From positions 2,739,977 to 2,803,976 of the forward strand of contig VXBM01000014.1 in assembly GCA_013400155.1 (NCBI GenBank): DNA of 64,000 nucleotides. The letters run 5' to 3'. Under the pieces are notes generated by a model. That model had not been told where the DNA came from. It saw only the letters and a program-made list of their open reading frames with translations, and did not search any database. Position 1 is the first letter of the stretch, and each line of letters starts with the position of its first letter. This DNA comes from Helopsaltes ochotensis (Eukaryota > Chordata > Aves > Passeriformes > Locustellidae). Below, piece by piece: positions 37,601-49,800 of this stretch. A program made the translations under genes and the position numbers.

Positions 37601-39182
37601 ATGTGAGAAAAGGGCTCAGAGCTTAATGATACATGAAGTCCAATAAACAAGTTGTCAGACAAGGACAACGGATTTGAAGAAAAAGCCTGGGCAGATGGCC
37701 ACAGGGAGAGATTCCACAAGTAGACAGGGACTAGATACCAAATGAGAGAAAAAGGAGAATGATGCCAAAGTCAGACTGAAAAAGAAATGTGAGAAATAGT
37801 CATGATCAAAGAAAACAAAAAAGTCAAAGGCCACAAGAGCACATTTCTTTCTTTAAACCACCATGGAACCCGGAAGCTACAATCTTTGTTAGAAAATAGA
37901 AATGAAATTAGATGGCAAAGTGCTTCCCAAGTACTTCACTCCCTCCCTCAGTTTGACAAGGGATGATGGTAACAAAGTGCAACATTGGCTACCCTTTTAT
38001 TTAATGTGACAAAGGTCTGTGGGATGTATTGGGACGAATAAGTGATTCCAAATCTGTTACTGATTTCCAATTTTTTTTTCAATTTTCAGGCCCAGTAAGA
38101 GCTTTAATTATTGACTTAATAAATTACATGATTAATTTTTTTTCCCCTAGGAAAAAATCTCTGCTTCATTCAGTAACAGAACCATCTGTGAGATTGTGAT
38201 GGAAGCCCTTTTCAACAGATGAAAGAAATATATTTTGTTTCTATAAATAGAAGGGGCTCAAGCAAACAAATGGATGAACTTTCCAAGTTCTCTTAAAAAA
38301 ATGACTACAGAGTGCATCCTTAAAAAGGTATGTTTTGGTAAGCAAGTTAACTTATGTTTCATAGGTTGTTTCAATTTTCCGTATATTTATCTTACAATAT
38401 AAGCACTGAGCAATAAAAAACCTTGGAAGTTAAATTATTGTGAAACAAGTTGGAAAAAAAAAAAAATGAGATCCTATCTTTAAAATCCTGACTATTCCGC
38501 TAAAAACAGGAGTCTGGCTGTGTCATTAATGGTTACATCATGAAACTTGTAAGAAGATGTAAAAATCTATTTTTCCTCTAATCCATACCAGGTTACAGTA
38601 TATTATTCTGTACTTTCTCTATTCCAAGATAAACGCATCTTGGCAAAAATTATATCTTCTTCTCTTTTTACATTATTTGGCTGTCCCTTAATGAGAACAG
38701 ACAGGCTAGGGTGTTTTTAAAGCTTGTACAAGGGACAGCAAAAGCCAGCTTATACAGGGGAATGGCTGTGATGAAGACATTCCTGTTTGTGCTTAAAAGT
38801 GATTGAGACAGTGGAAGTTGCAAGTTCATCTGTTTTACTCAGAGGTTTGAAAAAATAGGTAATTTGAAATATTTTACCAGACATAAGAAAAAGTTGGAAT
38901 TTGCAGCATCACAATTATCTGAGATATATTATTCATGCTCTTCTATTTTCTAGATGGTCACATTTAGAAGGATGTTCCTTTTACAAGGCCTCAGCTGTTA
39001 CCAGGCTAGTAGGGAATTGGACACAGATGAACGTACAAATTACCACAAACTTCACTGGCAGCTAAGATGGTCATATGTCCATATATCCAGAGTAAACAAG
39101 AGACAAGATGCAGTTGGCTCAATCCATCACAGGCAAATGCAGAATGTTACAAAATTAAAACTGGTTCTGAACTATCTGAAGG
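34691..39182. other. Intron 2 DNA, no repeat recognised
   Basis: Mostly AT-rich. The part at 35300-35810 is somewhat GC-richer and unassigned. T-rich runs occur at about 36118-36132 and 37250-37259. Confidence 0.5.
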
Positions 39183-39985
39183 CATCTCAGAACAAAGTCT
39201 AAATAGTCAAATGACAGCACTTTGAGTTATAATGGCTGGATATCTTAATATTTTATGTAAAGTGTCTATTACAGTTTTCTAATTGTGACACCATGCTCCA
39301 CAATGTGAAACTCATATATTTTTTATGACTTTTCCCAAACTTAGGACATCTTATAGGGTAAACTATAATCAATTAATAAATAGTAAATAAAACTAACTTT
39401 GAAAAAGAGTGTGAGGCCTCCTGGTTTGGGTTGTTTGTTTGGGTTTTTTTACTAATAATCTAGCTCTTGTGCTGAAGCCTAATATATGATAATATAGTCC
39501 AGAAAATACAAAATCAAGTAAATCTCAGAGCTACAGGACACTGCTTTGAAAGTTAACATGAAGGCATGGGGAATATATGAGATCTTGGGGAATTTATGCA
39601 AACACTCTCTGGGATGGAGAAGAGAACTGAAAGGAGAATACGGGGAGAACATGGCAGAATTTCAGAATACTCCGTGAGAGAATGTCACTTTATTGTGTCT
39701 GCCCTTGGAAGCCGTAAGGGACATTTCGAATGTCCTAGCTGGGCACCAGTCCTCCCTCCAGCCCAAAGGCTATCATGTCCCCAGCATGTGAGTGCATCCC
39801 TGTGCTGAGGATACAGGACCAGCCCCGGGTGAGCTGTCTGCACACACATCCTACGGCAACCCACGGGCAGCTGCGGTCACCACGCAGCCGTGCAGCACCA
39901 TAAATGACATTTGCTTTCACGGTAACATCAGATGGCTTGCACACCTTTACAGAGTCTGCTGTCATCTCAGAACAAAGTCTAAATA
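39183..39985. repeat. Exact 23-bp direct repeat, 780 bp apart
   Basis: The 23 bases starting catctcagaacaaagtct occur at 39183-39205 and again at 39963-39985 without mismatch. The flanks of the two copies do not resemble each other. The DNA between them includes a GC-richer patch (39600 onward). I see no poly(A), LTR ends or CR1 tail that would make it a standard target-site duplication. Confidence 0.9.
39418..39449. repeat. G/T-rich low-complexity tract
   Basis: TGGTTTGGGTTGTTTGTTTG followed by GGTTTTTTT. This is the opposite strand composition to the A/C tracts. Similar shorter T/G runs occur at about 33808-33838, 36092-36132 and 37228-37262. Confidence 0.8.
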
Positions 39986-40080
39986 CCTCTTGGAGCTGAA
40001 CACAGTGTGTTCTGTAAAGCAGCAGACCACGTTCAGCCACCATCCGTCCACCCCTCTACCAACACACGTTGCCTAATATC
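39600..40080. other. GC-richer patch of unknown origin
   Basis: This segment contains CpG-bearing sequence such as aatacggggagaac, cagccccgggtgagc, tcctacggcaacccacgggc and ccacgcagccgtgcagcac. It is distinct from its AT-rich surroundings. Short frames on both strands show no recognisable product. The second copy of the 23-bp repeat lies within it. Confidence 0.4.
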
Positions 40081-41427
40081 TCCTGGTCAATTTTTAGGTA
40101 TTATGATCCAATCTGGGGACACAAAAGTTGAGTCTGCTACCAGATGTTTGCAGGCACTAATTCCTGCTGTTCCAGCCCCCCTCTACACAGGGTTTTTTTT
40201 CTGTGAATTGTTCAAGGCAAGTATGACTTCAGATTGGAAATAAGACACTTCTATATAAGGGATCGTACCTGTTTTTTTTCATATCTCGGTTTATAAAATC
40301 ACACTTAATAACATTTATTACCTTTTTTGTTCCCCCTGACAGAGATTAGTGTTTCTCTATTTCAAGGACACACGCAGTAAAATTATGTTATTTTCATATT
40401 TTAAAATGTAATACTCTTCATAGAGAGATCTAATAAAAACAGAGTTCTTAGCTCAAGATGTGACCACCTCTTTCAACTTAAGGAAAAAAAAAATCCTAAA
40501 GCTGAGTGGCAATTTTCAGCAATAAAAAAGTAGCACATGGCTGACTTGATATACAAAGGGAGGGAGAAGGAAAAAACATGCCTGAAAAACACTTAAGAAA
40601 GGGCTTTTCATTATAATCTAAGATGGAAAAAATGTGGGAAGGCTGCTAGAAGCATTTCTATGGGTTGACTTATCTTTTAGATATTATCATGAAGACCTGT
40701 TGAAGTCTTTAGTTGAGTGAGGAGTTATCTAAACTTTACACACAAGCACAGTAGATTTTTGTCCCAGCAAAGAAAGATGCAACTGGATAAACATGTATTT
40801 CTGTATGCTTCAGATTTTCTTAAAATAGTTTTTTCTGTCTTCCTGTTCACACAATTCTGTTTACTGACTTAAATGTATTACACAGAGAATATAAAACCTA
40901 AGCAGGGAAAAGTAATTCTAGATCACTTTTTTCTAGGAAAGAAAATGATGGCGTTGAAGAAATTATTCAGTTTTGATGCTCATTTTTGGTAGTACTTGAA
41001 TCCAAGAAACAGATTTTTTGAGAGAACACTGCATTTTTTTAAATGAGTAAGGTTTTAAGAGTTATGAATGCCAGTGCATAAAGGAAAATAAGATGGAATT
41101 TTAAGAAATAGTAATGAACATAACAAGATCTCATAAACAGATATGACAAATAATTGATAAAGATGTTATAAAACAGGAAAAATCACAAAGGTCAATGAGC
41201 AGTTTAATAAGAAAATGCAGTAAGAGATAAGAAATAGAAGATTTATAAGCATGTAATGTAAACAGGAAATGAGGGGAGAAAGTAGAAAGAAATGTGACCA
41301 AATGGAACCCTAGAGAGTCCATCGATGTTGTGCTAAAAATCGCTACTTTGTAAGCTCATGACATAGCCTTTTATTATTTGCGGGCCTCTGACCTAACAAG
41401 CTGCCAAAGGATTTTAATTCTACCACA

Positions 41428-41600
41428 GAGACAGAGGGCGGGAGTTAAGAGCCAGCAGATGTTCAGGTGGAGCCGTGTGCAGGGTGGCTGCGCCCGGTTT
41501 CTGCCCATGAAACATCGGCCTTGTGGCTCTGGGTGAATTCGCACCGACTGACCCCGGGCACAGCACCGACTCCTGTACGAACAGCAGAGATCCACCCACT
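41428..41600. other. Short GC/CpG-rich patch
   Basis: Phrases such as gagggcgggagttaagag, ctgcgcccggtttctgccc and ttcgcaccgactgaccccgg make this about 170-bp stretch stand out. A minus-strand 127-codon frame (41374-41757) covers it, but I recognise no domain. It may be the remnant of a retroelement. Confidence 0.4.
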
Positions 41601-42710
41601 TAGGTAAACATAAAAATTCCTCTTCGGAAATGGCATCGCCATTCTTCTTTAATTCACAGAAGAATGGCTCACCCGATGGCCAGATCTTCTTTTCACTGAT
41701 GCAGATCTGAATTTTGCCTTCTTTCTTCATTCCCGTAGTTAAAATATATAGCATCACATAAAATTTACACAGCTTGCTGACCTTTGTAGAGATTTTTCAG
41801 GGTGGATCTGTATTTTAGACAACCTGAATTGCGTTGATATGCATACCTAAAAGTTCGTGCAAGTGTAGCACTAGTCAAGTTGTTCTCTCCATCTGAATTT
41901 GTCTCTCTTTTTCTTTTGAGGAAGCAAACCACTTCCTTCCAAGTGTTTTTTAGCTTTCCTTATGCTTCAAGCCTGTTTACCTTCTTCTCTGCATGTTCCA
42001 GTACTGGATCCACAAAGAGGAATGTAATTTAATTGCAATATTTGTTGATGAAGATAAACAGGATACTCATAGCTCTACCTACCAAATGTTCCTGCAACAC
42101 AGCAAGTTAGTACTGATACTAGTTGAAACAACTTCATCATGCAGTTATATATAGAAATAGAGGCACCTAAGAGCTCTGTGAACTTTTCCAGTTTCCAATG
42201 TAAATTAAACACCTAAATGTTTAATCAACTGCTCAAGAAAAAGAATCAAGAAAATTTATAGCAGCAACAGAGGAATTTCTGATGCCTGGACCAATTAATA
42301 GGTTTCTCTCAGATATATCCGGGGCCGTATTAGTGACATATATTATTTTTATTTTAATATATTATTTCTCTCATTTATAATCAGACTAAAAATAACTGAA
42401 TACAACATGAAGACACTAGATCAAAATGTACTACCCCTTCATAAATTCTTGTACCAAATTGTGCTGGCAAAAATATCAGACAAGGAATTCCTGAAATAGC
42501 GTATTGAAAATGATTGGCCAAAGTATCCAGTTTCTCAATCAAATCTGCTCTGAGAATACTATAATCATGAAGAGGATATAGGGAAATAATTTCTATTTCC
42601 ACATCTGTGTTCTAGTCCAGAATCAGAGAATTTATAGAATTTGATGGAATAATTTCTGTTTGGTTTTTTTCTATAAAAAGATTAGGGATTGGAATCCATT
42701 GCATATATAT

Positions 42711-42950
42711 TGTCATGGTTTTACACTGGGCAGATGCCAGGCGCCCACAAAAGCCACTCATTCATCCTCCCCTGATAAAGCTGGACAGCGAAGAGAAAAA
42801 TTTAAACCAAGGGCTCATGAGTTGAGATAAGGATCGGGTGAAAGTACTTCAGGGGAAAAACAGGCTCAACTTAGAGGTACAAAGTGAGTTTATTACTAAA
42901 AAAATCAGAGCAGGATAATGAGAGGTGAAAAAAGAAACTTAAGAAACTCA
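42711..42950 (-). mobile_element. Truncated ERV LTR (3' part)
   Basis: The plus strand begins tgtcatggttttacactggg and continues cagatgccaggcgcccacaa, agctggacagcgaagagaaa, cgagataag-like DNA and atcagagcaggataatgaga. This is the reverse complement of the 3' third of the same LTR family as the copy at 51474-52650. It stops near 42950, so most of the LTR is missing. A minus-strand AATAAA at 42889-42894 is retained. It is in sense with PRKN and inverted relative to the 51474 copy, so the two are independent insertions. Confidence 0.82.
42889..42894 (-). terminator. Polyadenylation signal AATAAA in the truncated LTR
   Basis: The minus strand reads ttagtAATAAActcac at the place where this LTR family carries its poly(A) signal. 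It is in the transcribed direction of PRKN. No evidence of use. Confidence 0.5.
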
Positions 42951-44325
42951 ATGTGTTGAACGCTTAAAAAAATTATATCTGGCTTGGTTGCATAAGAAAT
43001 ATCATATTGACATTGAGAAGTCATTCAAGGCATAGAGCTTAACAGCAGAAAGACAGAGAAAGCCACTGGTTCTCACGATAGCTGGTTTCATGTCTTAAGA
43101 CACTTCGTAAAGGAATTAGCATCCAGACCGTAAAAATGAAAGACTCCTTTAAATGTTATTCACATTAGATTTACATTAGTGTCAGCTTCAGTGTTTTTTA
43201 TGCATTTGTCCACACTGGTGAATGCCTGATAATCCAAATGTTCAAAAACAGGTCTACAGAAATTCCTGGTAGGATGTTAAGCAGAAAAGGTACAAATGCT
43301 ATCACAATGTGATGAACTGTTTCTCTTTTAAAGGAAAGATTGCTTCTAAACATGGAAGGTAATTGCACCTGTTACATACATGAGCAACAAAAGCTTGTGT
43401 AATCTTTCTCAGTATTACAGATCTTAATAAATCCAGAAACACTAATATTTTCTAATTTCCTATATGCTGTTAATTACTATTAAAAATTAAATAGGTAGAT
43501 GCATCTATAAGTGTCAGAGTTTGATGCTTTGAGTTAGTGCTGCACAGCTCTGACTTCCTTACTTCCTGATTGGCAGCAATTACCATTTTGTTGATCTCTC
43601 AATATGACCAAACTCATGTAATTTGACAATGCAAATCTCATGAATCATAGCCCTAATTTTCTGAATGATCAGCCCAACATAATACTAGGAGGTATCCTTA
43701 TCAACAGATGCCTATTGGGTCCTCTCAACCCCTCCCCTCCCTGACATAGCAGTGATCCTGTCTGGACTCCATGCTGAGGATTTGCAGAAAAAAACAGCAG
43801 AAAAATGAACCTGACAATAAAAGCAGTAAATTTTTGCTGGATTAGGGAGTTACACAACAACAAAAAGGAGCTCTGCTCACCTGAGAGATGAGCAGTGGGA
43901 GCTAGTGGCTTGAAGCAGGGAAAACGGGCAAAACAGGGTGAAGGGAATTGGCTGGGTTCCAGGGAGTCACAACGAGCTAGACTGGCTCAGCCAAGCATTG
44001 AGCACAATTTTTCTTACACCATGTTATACAGCTTTCTCTTTCTCACACTCATGCACCCAAGCTACCTCTCTTGAGTCTGTAAACAGGCAACTCCTTGATC
44101 TGTCTGGCGTGGCCTCTGCTCAGGTCAACCATGGATATGTGGTCACTGCATTGGACAGGAATATTTTACCAATCTCACCAAAGAAACAGCCTTTTGTAGC
44201 TTCTTCTGTTAAACTACATACTGGTGCTTAATATGTGCATATCCTTTAACTAAATTTACAATTGTGTGAAGATCAGAGAACAATCTGATGAGAGCAATTA
44301 AATAATTGCTTGTCTGAGCTCCTTC

Positions 44326-44368
44326 AACCAGCATCTGTTAACCACTGCTCTTTAAACCAGCATCTGTT
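44326..44368. repeat. Diverged 29-bp duplication
   Basis: AACCAGCATCTGTT occurs at 44326-44339 and 44355-44368, followed by similar bases (aaccact / gatcact). A small local duplication. Confidence 0.7.
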
Positions 44369-45378
44369 GATCACTACCGACAGAAGAAGCAGGATAGAAA
44401 GTCTCCTATTTGATATACATCCGAGACTTTTTTGTTAGCTGTATTTCAATCAGAGAATTTAAAAAGGCTAATACAGAAATAAAATCAGAGGATTTTTTAG
44501 TATCACATGATGGACAATTATTTTAAATTGGGGTAATAAACTAGGGGCTGGTTACAAATTACAAGAGTAACTTAAAGTATAAGTAATTTACAGATAACCT
44601 CAAAACAAATAAACAAGAAAAATATAATTCTGGAATTTAATTTGCTAATAATTTAGGAGTCTCCCTGCATGAGAAATCATAGTAATATTTTTGTCCCTAT
44701 CCACACTGTATTGATTAGACAGGATCCATATCTTTATTTTCTACTTCCTAACTCATTCAGCATCACCTATCCCTCTACCCCAATACTTTTAACTCTTTTC
44801 TTTAAATTAAATTAGTTGTATATTTTGTGTAAGAGCAACATATAAATAGATCTTTGTACATTAAAAACTCTTCCACACTTCTGGGATAATCCTCTGATAT
44901 TTGCACTCAGCATGATTCGGCAACAGGAGACTACACCTACCGTCACTTTGCTCCCCATATCCATAATTATACTAACACACGGTGATTTAACACTGTGAGA
45001 CAAAATGATCCCAAGGGTCTTCTCTAGCTGGAAGTCTCCATGTCCCTGTAAAAGAGCAGAAGGCCCTGACTGCACAGCATGTGTTTTTATTTACTCTTAC
45101 TGACGGCCTTATAAGCAAGTTAGTCCCCATGCTAAGCTCTGTCCACACAGTGACAGCTGTGCTAGTTGTCCCACCCAAAACAGTTCAAAGCAGGTACCTT
45201 CCTGACTAAACAGTAACAGTTCCCTAACATCTGTGGACACAATTTAATTAGAATATCACAGGCTGTTGTACATCTTTAACATGGGGGGACTCTCTTCTTT
45301 ACCAGCACTGTTAGTTTAAAGCAGAGAAAACTCAGCTGCTCCAGAACCAAGCACAGAAAATTGATGAGAGGGTAAAAT

Positions 45379-45560
45379 GTCAAAGAAAAACAAAAAAACC
45401 AGAAAAACCAAACAAAAAAACCCCAGTCAAAAAACACACACACAGACCCCCGCCCCCCAAAAAAACCAAAAAAACCCCACACAAACAAACAAAACCCCAA
45501 CCAACCAACCAACCAACCCAAAACAAAAAAACAACAAAAAAACCCAGACCAAAACAATAG
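45379..45560. repeat. Long A/C-rich composite repeat with C runs
   Basis: About 180 bp of almost only A and C. It includes an (AC) run (45431-45442), C-runs (ACCCCCGCCCCCC at about 45446), AAAAAAACC units and an (AACC)n stretch at about 45498-45517. The minus strand carries four G-runs of four or more bases. Frames on both strands crossing it are composition artefacts. Confidence 0.92.
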
Positions 45561-46753
45561 AAAGAAAGGTAGGAGTTTACCTCCTGATTTTGAATTTTTG
45601 TTTCACACTTTCTTCTTCCTTTCAACAATGTTATGGTAGGAAATATCTTAGATATTTTTCTCTTAGGCTACAGTGCCCTTACCACAGTGTGATCCTGAAC
45701 AGTGCTTACTAAAAAACCACTTACATCTACAGAGATCTATGTGTATAACTCTTCAGCTACTGTAAACATTCTAGAACTACCCTTCCTTATGAATTCAGGA
45801 GACATCTGACAGGAAAGCCAAAGAGCAGCCTGAGAAGGGCTTAGAATCTGTCTTGTCCTTGGGTCCCAAAGACAACAATTCTGAGTCATGCCATGGCAAG
45901 AGACATCCAGCTCCGTGTGGTCTCACTGGGACACTTGCTGGGGTGTCCAAAGACAGAATATACAACACTATTTGTACAAATCACTTCTTTTCACCATCAA
46001 ACATCAAAACACTGTAAAAACATTGCAAAACCCCTGAAACCTGAGCTGTTATCTGGCAACTGCTGTGACAGATTCAGCATGTCAAGAAAAAAAAAAAAAA
46101 GATAAAACCTAATCCAGCCAGAAATACAGAAAACTAAAGTCAACAGAGCACAGTCACTCTGTCTAGAATTCAGGCAGGGTGTGGAAACAGGTTCTCAAAG
46201 ATGTAAAAAAACTTTAGTCATCATACCTTTCAGGCTGCCTCTTTTCTGCCTGCTTGAATTAAAAGGTAACAATCGAAGGCTGAACAACAACATAAATAAG
46301 GATTATGGCATACATTGCAAAAAAGCAAAACTCTCCCTCCAGAATTTCAGTTCAGTGTTTTATCAAGTCCTGCAAGAACAGTGAAGATATTTTGGTTTTC
46401 ATTCTCAGGACATACTAAAGTGAACCTTGAATTATTTATTTTGGTGTTCATAATACTGTGTTTCCTTAGCATCAGCATGAAACATTTATGACTCTAAAAT
46501 GCCAATTTTCATAGCCTATTCAATTTTAACCTATTTCACAGCACATCTACGGAAGGCAGAAATGCTTCAGAAATGGCAGTGTTTAATACCACAGTGATCA
46601 TCCATTATAATTTCAACCATACTTACAAGGAAAACTCCAGTCTATGCAAAAATTTGATTTGCATGACTTACATCATACCAATTGATATAGACAAAATGGT
46701 ATTTCATTCAACCCTCATCTCCTTTGTTGTCCCCTCACTTCAAACTTAACCCC

Positions 46754-46878
46754 ACAGAAAAAAAGCACACACAAAAAAAACCAAACAAAAAACCAAAACA
46801 AACAAAAAAGACAAAAAAAACCCCCAAAAACAAACAAACAAAAAACCCCAACAACAACAAAACAAAAGCAAAAAAACC
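46754..46878. repeat. A/C-rich low-complexity tract
   Basis: About 125 bp of AAAC, AACC and AAAAAAC units, with CCCCCAAAAACAAACAAACA in the middle. It lies 1.2 kb from the similar tract at 45379. Confidence 0.92.
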
Positions 46879-49800
46879 CTCCATATCCCCACTTGCCTGG
46901 GCAAATGAGTGGGCAAATTTACAACCTTTTTAAAATGTTGCAGCCATGAACCCATTCATTTAAGAAAAGAACTCCGAAATTTATTTATGTTCATTTTTAA
47001 AAGAAAAGTCTAATAAAAACTTGTGAATTTGGTCTGTGAGACAAATTACCACCTGGAGCTCACTGAGATAAAAAGAGAAAAAGTTTCCTTTCATCAAGGG
47101 TCGTGCTGAGGGTCACAGTGAAGTGCTAGCAATAATCTGCTGCTTCAGATACTGCCTTAAAATCTTACACCCTTTGCAAAAGAAAAATAAAGACATATAT
47201 TATCTGCCTGGTGATACTGAAGATTAGAAGAAATATTTATGATAAGTCTTTTACGGAAGCATTAGCAGAATTTAAATGATTTCATAAATTTCTTTGAGGA
47301 AACAACACCATCAAACTGGAAAATAGAAGTCAAATACAACTGAACAAATAATATTTTGATATGCTATTATGTTAAGGGATACTACCCAAAGACAAAATCC
47401 AAAGTTGTCCATTTATTAATTGCCTAAAGACTAAAAAATATTAATGATACTTCCAATGACGTACACCTTTTACATTATGCAAATCTTAGACCTCAGCTTT
47501 AATCTCCTACTTAACAGTGAGAATTGTTCTTGCCTGAGGTCCCTGCTACTCAAACTTCAAGAGATTAAAAATAGCTCTCCAAACCTTTTCCTTGATATAA
47601 AACAACCTAAGCCTTTATGAAATGGAAAAATGGCAGTAAGTACTTTAAAAATAACCATGTCCCTCTGCTAAAAAAAATGGCCTCATTTGAGATATCAACC
47701 ATTTTCTCTATGGCATTAGATTCACAAAATGTGATTGCGGAGCTCTGCTGAAGCCCAGATGAGCAGAGACTCCTGTGTACATAAGCACATTTGTAAGGAT
47801 AGCAGAATAAGTACCCTAATTCACAGAAAATGGAGAGGTTTTGTTTAAGCGATATATGTGCCCATTTATTTCTTCCTTGTCCCTTGTCCCTCATTAAACC
47901 AAACATGTATGGGATAATACAGGGCACACCAGCACCTTCCTCATACTTTGGCAGGCTATCCTAAAATTGGAAGATGCTACCATCAACTACTGATTAAGTC
48001 CAAAAGTCTTGCTCAGAATTGAAGGTTGAACCAGGTTATTATCTAAGAAATATTATTTCCTTTGAAGTTGAAGGAGGCAAACCAAAAGGTATTCCATAAA
48101 TTAAGTCCAAAGAAAACAGTATTTTTTTTCAGTAACTTTGCCAAAAGTGAATTTTTATCCACAAATTCTATTTTACAACATATGTTGTGAATCAGCACAA
48201 TGTACACTGAAAAATAAATAAATGTTGATCATAACTGGTTTGAAACAGGACCGAAAATGCTGAGGAACTTATTAAAAATAGACGGGAATAATTTATAGTT
48301 TAATTCATATTGGAATGTGACTGAATACTGGTTTATTTTGCAAACTATGTATGTTGGGGGGTTAGAAGATGTAAAGAGTCAAAATGTGATGGGAAAATTA
48401 GGTAATACAGGCAGAGTGGTTCTGGAAATTTTGATCACTTGTGGGACTTCATACCACAGAAATGATACCTCAAGAGATTAAAACACCCAATGAAGAAACA
48501 ACTCTGACCTTGTTGAGGGAGAGAACAAGTTTAGCAGACAAAGAATTTCATTGAATTAAGCAGAGCACTGGAAGAAAAGTAGCTTGAATTTCCCTATACT
48601 TAAGAACTGTAGGCATCTACTATAAGGTGCTCTATCGTCAAGGACAAGCAGCTGCCACCCATGGCTCTGACTGGTGCTTGGCTGGTCTCAAAATCACAGC
48701 TATAGGTACCTCTCTGTTTAGGCTCTCCTTGGAGACTGAACTCTCAAGGGTCTATAATCCCTTTTTCCATCAGATGTGTATCTTCCAGGTTCTATCCTCT
48801 AAACAGTTCAGATACCTTGTATTTCAGTCGTAAGACTAGATTGGTCCAAACCAAATCACTCGCTCCTGTAAAGAACTCTCCTCATCTTACCAATTCAGTT
48901 TACAGAATGGTTTCAGAAGCAATTGCACAGCTACAACGGAGCAGGAAGTTAATGAGAGTAGGACTTCTTAGACACGTCATACAGACTGTGTTTGTGCCAC
49001 AGCTCAAGATGTCAGGCTCTGAACCACTCAGGTACCTGCTTTCCTTAGACCACGTTAACAGATGAGCTCCATCAGATAGATGAGGAAGAGGAGTGCTCCA
49101 GTTTGGAGGCTCACTTGGTATGCTCCAGCAGAAAAGCTCTAAGAGACTAGATTATATAGTGTGTCAGGGACAGGAAAGATTGAGAGAAAAAAAAAGAACA
49201 CATAGTAGAAAAGACCCTTAAGAGAAGGAAGCTGAAAAGGTAAGCTTTAGAGGTGATGGAGGAAAGCTCACTGTTTTATCACTCAGAGTTGGCTGACACT
49301 ACATTGAACCTATCCAGAAGGACATAGTGTAGAAAGACGAAAGATGTTCATAAATTGCTTTTAATTCTATTACTTTATATGTAATCACTTTTGAGTTTTC
49401 CTAATTTAAAAAGTTATAAGCTCATGAAAACCTGTAGTGAGGAGTTCTTGAGTAAGGGCTACTGAGTGAGTTTAAAAGATGTTACCTTTCAGATACTTCA
49501 CAGCAGAAATAGATCTAGGTAAATCCTAGAATTGCCTTTTCAACCAAGCTGGGTGTTATCATATATCTCAGGAATAAACACAGTAACATTTGCAAAGCAA
49601 TACTTATGATTTCTTGGTGGACTTTTAGGAGTATTTCTCGTTTTTACAGATTCCATCACAAGAATAGACCTTAAACCTTCAGTAAAGTAGTGCTAGGATT
49701 CTCTAGAGCACATTTACCCTGATTCAGTGCAGTAAAAATAACTACAATTAAACTAACTTGCCATAAGAAAAAATAATTCTTTTTATATAAGGTCTTTGAT

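Noticed and set aside
42615..42655. Possible minus-strand CR1 end (aatcagagaatttatagaat)
   Set aside because: Match to the CR1 terminus is too short and lacks the ttggaa core.
45276..45712. Frames on both strands, W/G/F-rich or K/T/P-rich
   Set aside because: Translation of an A/C-rich tract; composition artefact. The same holds for frames at 9212-9482, 2068-2398 and 46724-46955.
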